Source: Oopsacas minuta (lineage: Eukaryota > Porifera > Hexactinellida > Lyssacinosida > Leucopsacidae). Taken from it: a stretch of DNA of 64,000 bases. Below, piece after piece: positions 63,872 through 64,000 of the stretch. A program made the translations under genes and the position numbers. Position 1 is the stretch's first letter, and each line of letters opens with the position of its first letter. Location: NCBI GenBank assembly GCA_024704765.1, contig JAKMXF010000321.1, positions 682,001 through 746,000 on the forward strand. Reading direction: 5' to 3'. The notes under the pieces are model-generated. The model worked only from the letters and a program-made list of their open reading frames with translations, ran no database searches and had not been told where the DNA came from.

Positions 63872-64000
63872 CTCATAGAGGCTTATTATAGACTAATCAT
63901 ATACACTATATATATATATAAAAGAAATGTATTGGTAACGGAAATATAATTATTCGGTAGAAACTGAAATCCAAAGTTTTATTTCGCTCTTTCTAAAGAG
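63872..64000. other. Dicer 5' flank
   Basis: Upstream of the Dicer start. A TATATATATATA run at about 63907-63920 sits roughly 40 bp upstream of the ATG and could include a TATA-like element. No initiator motif is evident. Confidence 0.35.

Overview
The window looks like an AT-rich, compact genome of an invertebrate animal. The gene set is metazoan: caspase, TRAF, two-RNase-III Dicer, type-I ferlin, EHBP1, DENND5, GnT-I and a p101-like PI3K subunit. Many large genes have a single exon, and the intergenic space is full of short DNA-transposon relics. A sponge is my best guess, possibly a glass sponge, because of the intron-poor genes and a coiled-coil plus NHL gene of a kind I associate with sponges. 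I could not test this. The standard genetic code fits everywhere.

Layout. 0.2-3.7 kb: a decayed transposon with a gypsy-type integrase and inverted ends, carrying a nested hAT-type MITE. 4.7-10.9 kb: a proposed three-exon gene that joins a very long repeat region to a C-terminal caspase domain. Its second intron holds a 30-copy, 30-bp minisatellite. 11.7-29.9 kb: a run of mostly intronless genes, namely DENND5 (-), EHBP1 (+), GnT-I (+), a TRAF (+), a frame-broken coiled-coil/NHL gene (+) and a PIK3R5-like subunit (-).

30.4-63.9 kb: one Dicer gene on the minus strand. I could build it from 17 exons whose phases all match (4680 nt, 1559 residues) and which carry every diagnostic Dicer block. 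Three of its introns contain six other intact intronless genes on both strands: a WD-like orphan; an acyloxyacyl hydrolase, mitochondrial uS9 and a SAM plus PH-like protein; and a 7TM protein and a 2056-residue ferlin.

49-55 kb, inside the 14-kb Dicer intron 2: a cluster of 7TM paralogues with one intact member and several wrecks. One wreck was split when a hAT element inserted. The segment between that element and a second, inverted hAT copy was then flipped; the swapped 8-bp target-site duplications record the event.

Most promising: the repeat-caspase gene, the Dicer gene as host to six nested genes, and the duplication-swap inversion in the 7TM cluster. All gene models come from reading the sequence; no similarity search or transcript data were available.
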